Shown: positions 60,533-64,000 of the stretch, piece by piece | How positions within the stretch are numbered: the first letter of the stretch is position 1 | How the letters are laid out: every line of letters begins with the position of its first letter | NCBI RefSeq assembly: GCF_000720485.1 | Contig: NZ_JOAX01000021.1 | Coordinates: forward strand, 135,500 to 199,499 | Reading direction: 5' to 3' | Source: Streptomyces ochraceiscleroticus | GTDB lineage: Bacteria; Actinomycetota; Actinomycetes; Streptomycetales; Streptomycetaceae | DNA length: 64,000 nt | Notes under the pieces: model-generated | What the model saw: only the letters and a program-made list of their open reading frames with translations | What the model was told of the DNA's origin: nothing | The model's database searches: none | Position numbers and translations under genes: made by a program

Positions 60533-60563
60533 GGCAACCGATACGGTCCGGGAAATCCGCGAG

Positions 60564-61253
60564 TCAGAGCCGGTCGAGGATGTCCTGGAGTTCGTCGATC
60601 TCGGCGGACTGGGTCTTGATGACGTCGGCGGCGAGCTTCTTCGCGGTGGTGTTGCGGCCGTCCTTCTGCTCGGTCTTCGCCATGCCCACGGCGCCCTTGT
60701 GGTGGGCGATCATCAGCTCCGCGAACTTCTTGTCGAACTCCGCGCCCTTCGCCGCCTTCAGTTCGGTCATGTCCTTGCCCGACATCATGCCGGGCATGTC
60801 GGAGTGGCTGGGCATGGGCGAGTCGCTGGACATGGACGAGTGCCCGGAGTGGTCCATGCCGGGCATCGACGCCTCCGGCACCTTCTCCCCCCAGCCCTTC
60901 AGCCAGCCGGACATGGTCTTGATCTCCGGGTCCTGCGCGTTCTTGATCTTCTTGGCGAGGTCCTTGATCTCATCGGAGGAGGCCCGGGCGGGCGCCAGGT
61001 CGGCCATCTCCACGGCCTGGCGGTGGTGCGGGATCATGCTCTGGGCGAAGGACACGTCGGCGTCGTTGTGCGGGCCGGCGGCCGGCGAGGCGCTCGCCGA
61101 GGACGACGTGGCGGGCGACTTCGACGCACTGTTGTGGCCGTCATGGCCGCTGCCGCCCTTGTCGTTGCTGCCACAGGCGGCCAGTATCAGGCCCGCCGCA
61201 ACAGTCGTTGCGGCGAGGGCGGTACGGCGGGCGACGGAACGCGTGCGCTTCAT
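60564..61253 (-). CDS. DUF305 lipoprotein
   Basis: A 229-residue predicted lipoprotein. The signal peptide ends in a lipobox LILAAC (Cys about residue 26). The mature part opens with a Gly/His/Ser-rich linker, then two ferritin-like DUF305 motifs: SFAQSMIPHHRQAVEMA and FAELMIAHHKGAVGMA. A Met/His-rich segment in between (MPGMDHSGHSSMSS) suggests metal, perhaps copper, binding; family function is not established. I use the second ATG (61253) because AGGAG is 8 bases upstream; the first ATG, 6 bases earlier, would sit too close to it. Confidence 0.88.
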   Translation of the reverse strand: MKRTRSVARRTALAATTVAAGLILAACGSNDKGGSGHDGHNSASKSPATSSSASASPAAGPHNDADVSFAQSMIPHHRQAVEMADLAPARASSDEIKDLAKKIKNAQDPEIKTMSGWLKGWGEKVPEASMPGMDHSGHSSMSSDSPMPSHSDMPGMMSGKDMTELKAAKGAEFDKKFAELMIAHHKGAVGMAKTEQKDGRNTTAKKLAADVIKTQSAEIDELQDILDRL

Positions 61254-61370
61254 GGTCATAGCTCCTGGATTCAGAGGATTGCAGATGAATTTCTGCAGTT
61301 TCTGGTGGTTTCTGGACGTGCCGCAGTAAGGCACCGGCCTGCTGAAGAGGCCCGGTACCTCGTGGCGTGT

Positions 61371-61796
61371 CTAGATCCGCAGGAGCTGTAGTTCCGCCAG
61401 TGAGGGCGGCGCCCGGCTGCCGTGCTCGCTCGTCGGCGCGGCAACACGGGGTACGTCGGCGGTTTCCGGTGGTACGAGGACGCCGGGAACCAGGTCGGGC
61501 AGTACGGGGCCGCCGGGGACGGCGCCGGACGCGCAGGTCGCGTCGGCGTGATGTACGCGGTGCGTACCGCAACCACAACCGTCGGCACCGTCGGCACAGC
61601 CGCCGTGGTGAGCGGCGAGGACCGTGGAGGCCACCGCGCCGTGGTGCTGGTGAGAAGTCGCCGCAGAAACCGCGACGGGCTCGAGGGCGTGCATGCCCAG
61701 CAGCCCCGCCAGCAGACCGAGCACGAGCAGCGCGCGCCACCGCCGGACGGGCGGCGTCGACACACGGGGCGATGTGCTCGGTACGGAACTCCTCAC
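61371..61796 (-). CDS. His-rich membrane-anchored protein (DUF6153-like)
   Basis: A 141-residue protein with one N-terminal hydrophobic helix (ALLVLGLLAGLLGMHAL, about 22-38), then a His- and Cys-rich stretch (SHQHHGAV, AAHHGGCADGADGCGCGTHRVHHADATC). This pattern is seen in small actinobacterial proteins encoded beside DUF305 genes. Metal binding at the cell surface is a reasonable guess. It precedes the DUF305 lipoprotein gene by 117 bases on the same strand. The GTG start is uncertain, as no clear ribosome binding site is seen. Confidence 0.65.
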   Translation of the reverse strand: MRSSVPSTSPRVSTPPVRRWRALLVLGLLAGLLGMHALEPVAVSAATSHQHHGAVASTVLAAHHGGCADGADGCGCGTHRVHHADATCASGAVPGGPVLPDLVPGVLVPPETADVPRVAAPTSEHGSRAPPSLAELQLLRI

Positions 61797-62109
61797 GCCG
61801 CCATGCTATGCCGCGGGCCGATGCCGAGACGCACCGGCGCCCCACTTCCCGCTTTGCCCGTCGCAGGCCCCGCCCGTCAGTGCTCAACCCGATGATCGCG
61901 GGGACCGCCATGGCCTTCTCCTCGGTCCGCCCGGGCACCGGCGCGTTTTGTTCCTGTACGGCAGTCCGGTGCACGACGTGTGAGTGTCATGGGGTCACAG
62001 GCTTTCCTCCGGGCCCCGAAGACCACAACACGCGGCGCAAGGCAGTAGATATTCCGCCCAATATCGCCCCACCGTTTCCCGGTTCAAGGAAATTGCTCAT
62101 GTTGGACTC
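61797..62109. other. Intergenic, divergent DUF6153-like / DUF418-like genes
   Basis: This 313-base gap must hold promoters for both divergent genes. An in-frame extension of the plus-strand gene back to a GTG at 61984 exists, but its 42 residues look unlike a protein N-terminus. AAGGAAATTG at 62087-62096 is the only purine-rich site, rather far from the ATG at 62110. Nothing else is recognised. Confidence 0.4.
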
Positions 62110-63333
62110 ATGCCACACAACTTCTCATTAGCGGGCGGGGCCACCACCGCACCGATCCGGCCGTCGCGGCCATCGGCCGCTCCGGCCACCGGGCGGCTGA
62201 TCGGTGTCGACCTCGCCCGCGGCCTGGCCGTACTGGGAATGTACGCCGCCCACTTGGGCCCCGATCCCTCGGTCGGCGGGTGGCTCGGCTTCCTGATGGA
62301 GACCGCCTACGGCCGGGCGTCCGCCCTGTTCGCCCTGCTCGCCGGCTTCTCCCTGATCCTCCTCACCGGCCGCCCGTATCCCAGGACCGGCCGTGCGGGC
62401 CGACAGGCGATGGGAAGGGTGGTGATCCGCGCCGCCGTCCTGTTCGCCATGGGAATCGCCCTGATCCTTCTGAACACCGAGATCGATGTGATTCTCGCCT
62501 GCTACGCGCTCCTCTTCCTTCTCGCCCTCCCGCTCCACCGGCTGCGCGCGGCATCTCTCGCCGCCATCGCCGCCGCGAGCACACTGGTGCTGCCACAGCT
62601 CTTGTACGTGGTCAACCTGTCGATCGATAACGGCAGTTGGGCCGATGCGGTCATCGCGCGTGATCCGCTGGCCGGGATCACCGACTCGGACGGTGTGCTC
62701 GACATCCTCTTCACCGGTGCTTACCCGGTCCTGACGTGGCTACCGTTCGTGATCGCGGGCATGGCGGTCGCCCGACTCGACCTCGCCAACGCGGCGATAC
62801 GCGTCCGCCTCGCCCTGACCGGCTGCGCGCTGGCCGTGCTCGGCTACGGCGGTTCATGGCTGGCCCTGCACCTGGTACCGAACGCCTACGCCGCCATCGC
62901 CGCGGGGACGGACGGCCCTTCGCCCTCCTCCGCGTGGTGGTCCGAGCAGGTGGGCGAGCCCACCGACACGTTCCGCGAATGGCTGCTGGTGGCCGCTCCG
63001 CACAGCCAGACGACCCCGTCGATCCTGGGCAATGCCGGCGTCGCCCTCGCGGTGCTGGCCGGATGCCTCATCGCCGTGGACCGGCTGCCGCGCTTGCCAC
63101 GCCTGGCCACACCGGTCACCGCGATCGGCATGATGTCGCTGACCAGCTATGTTCTCCACGTCGTGGCCATTTGGGCCCTGTGGGGCGAGGGGCTCCCCGG
63201 GTCCCTGCCGGCGCTGATCGGTATCTCCGTGGCCGTCATGCTGCTGGCCGTCGGGTGGACACGGCTCTTCCGGCGCGGGCCGCTGGAGTACGTGGTGTAC
63301 ACCGCGGTGAAGCCCGCACGTCTCATCAAGTGA
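62110..63333 (+). CDS. Multi-pass membrane protein, DUF418/acyltransferase-like
   Basis: A 407-residue integral membrane protein with about ten hydrophobic helices. It begins with RLIGVDLARGLAVLGMYAAHLGP, the signature of the YeiB/DUF418 and heparan-glucosaminide acyltransferase-like group, and has GRASALFALLAGFSLILLTGR. The C-terminal region ends TRLFRRGPLEYVVYTAV, the usual DUF418 close. Function in bacteria is not known. Residue 7 is encoded by TTA (62128-62130), so translation would depend on bldA tRNA. The ATG at 62110 is the best start but the ribosome binding site is poor. Confidence 0.78.
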   Translation: MPHNFSLAGGATTAPIRPSRPSAAPATGRLIGVDLARGLAVLGMYAAHLGPDPSVGGWLGFLMETAYGRASALFALLAGFSLILLTGRPYPRTGRAGRQAMGRVVIRAAVLFAMGIALILLNTEIDVILACYALLFLLALPLHRLRAASLAAIAAASTLVLPQLLYVVNLSIDNGSWADAVIARDPLAGITDSDGVLDILFTGAYPVLTWLPFVIAGMAVARLDLANAAIRVRLALTGCALAVLGYGGSWLALHLVPNAYAAIAAGTDGPSPSSAWWSEQVGEPTDTFREWLLVAAPHSQTTPSILGNAGVALAVLAGCLIAVDRLPRLPRLATPVTAIGMMSLTSYVLHVVAIWALWGEGLPGSLPALIGISVAVMLLAVGWTRLFRRGPLEYVVYTAVKPARLIK

Positions 63334-63339
63334 AGCACC

Positions 63340-63368
63340 CACGACGGACGTTCCGCCCGTCCCTCGTG
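63340..63368. terminator. Hairpin after the DUF418-like gene
   Basis: An 11-bp stem with one mismatch (63340-63350 with 63358-63368), 7-base loop, 6 bases past the stop. It separates convergent genes. Confidence 0.5.
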
Positions 63369-63390
63369 TGAACCGCGCGTCCTCGCGAAA

Positions 63391-63567
63391 TCAGCACCCG
63401 GAATGCGCGGTGCCGGCCAGGAGCGCTGCGGGAGCCAAGGCCAGGGCCACGGGGAGCGCGAGGACGACGGCTGCGACGGCCAGGCTCAGGGCGGGCGCCA
63501 GTGCCTCCTGCGGCGGTGTCGCCCTGATGAGGCGGCGGATGCGCTCGGCCGGGTCGGTTCCTGTCAT
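63391..63567 (-). pseudogene. C-terminal remnant of an M56 (BlaR1-like) membrane peptidase
   Basis: The frame from ATG 63567 encodes 58 residues: ERIRRLIRATPP, then one hydrophobic helix (SLAVAAVVLALPVALALAPAALLAG) and the ending TAHSGC. This matches the last helix and terminal Cys of Streptomyces M56 peptidases, whose zinc-binding HExxH domain should lie upstream but is absent. It is either a relic or a small membrane protein. AAACTACTACACGG just upstream (63592-63605, minus strand) resembles the TACTACA half-sites that BlaI-type repressors use at such operons. Confidence 0.5.
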
Positions 63568-63919
63568 CGCGGGATGTCCGATTCCAGCCGTGTAGTAGTT
63601 TAGAGGGGTGGACGTCGACCTACCTGCCTCGGCGGCTTCCGATTCAGCGCCGCCTACCGCTGACATCTCCGGTGCACTCACCTCGGCGCACCGTTCCCAC
63701 CCCCTGACGCTCTCCGCACGGCTCAGCCGACGGATACGTTCGACACGTCTGCCGCTCTCATCGTCGGCGCCGTCGCCCCGGTCGCACAACGCAGTCGGCT
63801 CGCAGGTAAGCACGGCGGAGGAGCCATCCCGCACGTCCGCGGCGTACACCGCGTACGCCGTGCCCACTCCTCGTCACCCTTTCGCGGTCCGCATCCCCAG
63901 GAGCACAAGGCAGGCCACC
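63568..63919. other. Intergenic, no gene recognised
   Basis: In these 352 bases I see no convincing gene. The minus-strand frame stays open upstream of the M56 remnant, and a plus-strand frame is open from 63608 into the carbonic anhydrase, but neither translation resembles a known protein (Ser/Arg/Pro-rich), as expected for GC-biased noncoding DNA. The carbonic anhydrase promoter should lie in its last 100 bases. Confidence 0.5.
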
Positions 63920-64000
63920 ATGCAGTCACTCATCGAAAACGCCCGCGCCTTCCCGTCGAGCGTCGCGGAGCGCCGCGATGATCTCGCCGCACTCGCCGAC
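63920..64000 (+). CDS. Beta-carbonic anhydrase, N-terminus only (cut by window)
   Basis: The first 27 codons read MQSLIENARAFPSSVAERRD and on to LAALAD, which matches the N-terminal helix of Streptomyces beta-class carbonic anhydrases (usual pattern MQ-LI-ARTF...RP/RDELAALAEGQSP). The zinc-binding CxDSR motif would lie just beyond the edge. AAGG sits 9 bases upstream of the ATG. The assignment rests on a short match. Confidence 0.6.
   Translation, partial: MQSLIENARAFPSSVAERRDDLAALAD

Noticed and set aside
63608..63919. Plus-strand gene joined to carbonic anhydrase
   Set aside because: The frame is open, but the Ser/Arg/Pro-rich translation has no similarity to known proteins and carbonic anhydrases begin at the ATG at 63920.

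Overview
The window is high-GC actinobacterial DNA and almost certainly Streptomyces. It has G/C-ending codons, ATGA/GTGA-type start/stop overlaps, an AfsR/SARP regulator with a TTA (bldA) codon, and MbtH/NRPS gene styles typical of that genus. No rRNA, tRNA, CRISPR array or insertion sequence is visible.

Layout. 1-3.7 kb (minus strand): a small operon of a sensor kinase, a NarL-type response regulator, a secreted DUF1023-type alpha/beta hydrolase and a membrane acyltransferase cut by the window edge. 3.9-50.2 kb: one nonribosomal peptide gene cluster. Its left arm (plus) starts with a SARP/AfsR regulator. A sulfonation operon follows: PAP phosphatase cysQ, a sulfotransferase, APS kinase cysC, a broken cysD, cysN, a two-gene SsuBC-like ABC transporter and a P450. 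A convergent methyltransferase (minus) comes next, then a tryptophan-type flavin halogenase, its flavin reductase, a cation/proton antiporter and a small membrane protein. The central arm (minus) holds the assembly line, in order of transcription: NRPS1 (A-T-C-A-T-C-A-T), NRPS2 (C-A-T-C-A-T-E), NRPS3 (C-T-C-A-T-TE), a stand-alone truncated-C-A-T protein, a SyrP/TauD-like oxygenase, SbnB- and SbnA-like diaminopropionate enzymes, MbtH and an AsnO/VioC-like oxygenase. A type II thioesterase and a GNAT acetyltransferase leave divergently on the plus strand.

How it may work together (inference). Seven carrier positions imply a heptapeptide. Pocket codes read by eye suggest: residue 1 unusual (alpha-aminoadipate-reductase-like A domain), residue 2 Asn (probably beta-hydroxylated), residue 3 branched aliphatic, residue 4 Phe/aromatic (a possible site for halogenated Trp), residue 5 Tyr-like and epimerised to D, residue 6 loaded in trans because its module has no A domain (2,3-diaminopropionate is the best candidate), residue 7 unassigned. 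Halogenation, sulfonation, oxidation and methylation would decorate it. I do not recognise a known product. A 12-bp motif with a fixed distance to the -10 box is shared by three promoters of the cluster, which suggests a dedicated regulator.

Right flank. 50.4-52.8 kb is decayed DNA: a VOC-protein fragment and an AfsR-like regulator with a frameshift, a stop codon and no HTH. 52.9-60.5 kb is a SorC-controlled polyol catabolism operon with a split transketolase, an FGGY kinase, two short-chain dehydrogenases and an RbtT-like permease. 60.5-63.3 kb holds a DUF305 lipoprotein, a His-rich DUF6153-like protein and a DUF418-like membrane protein. The window ends with an M56 peptidase remnant and the start of a beta-carbonic anhydrase.
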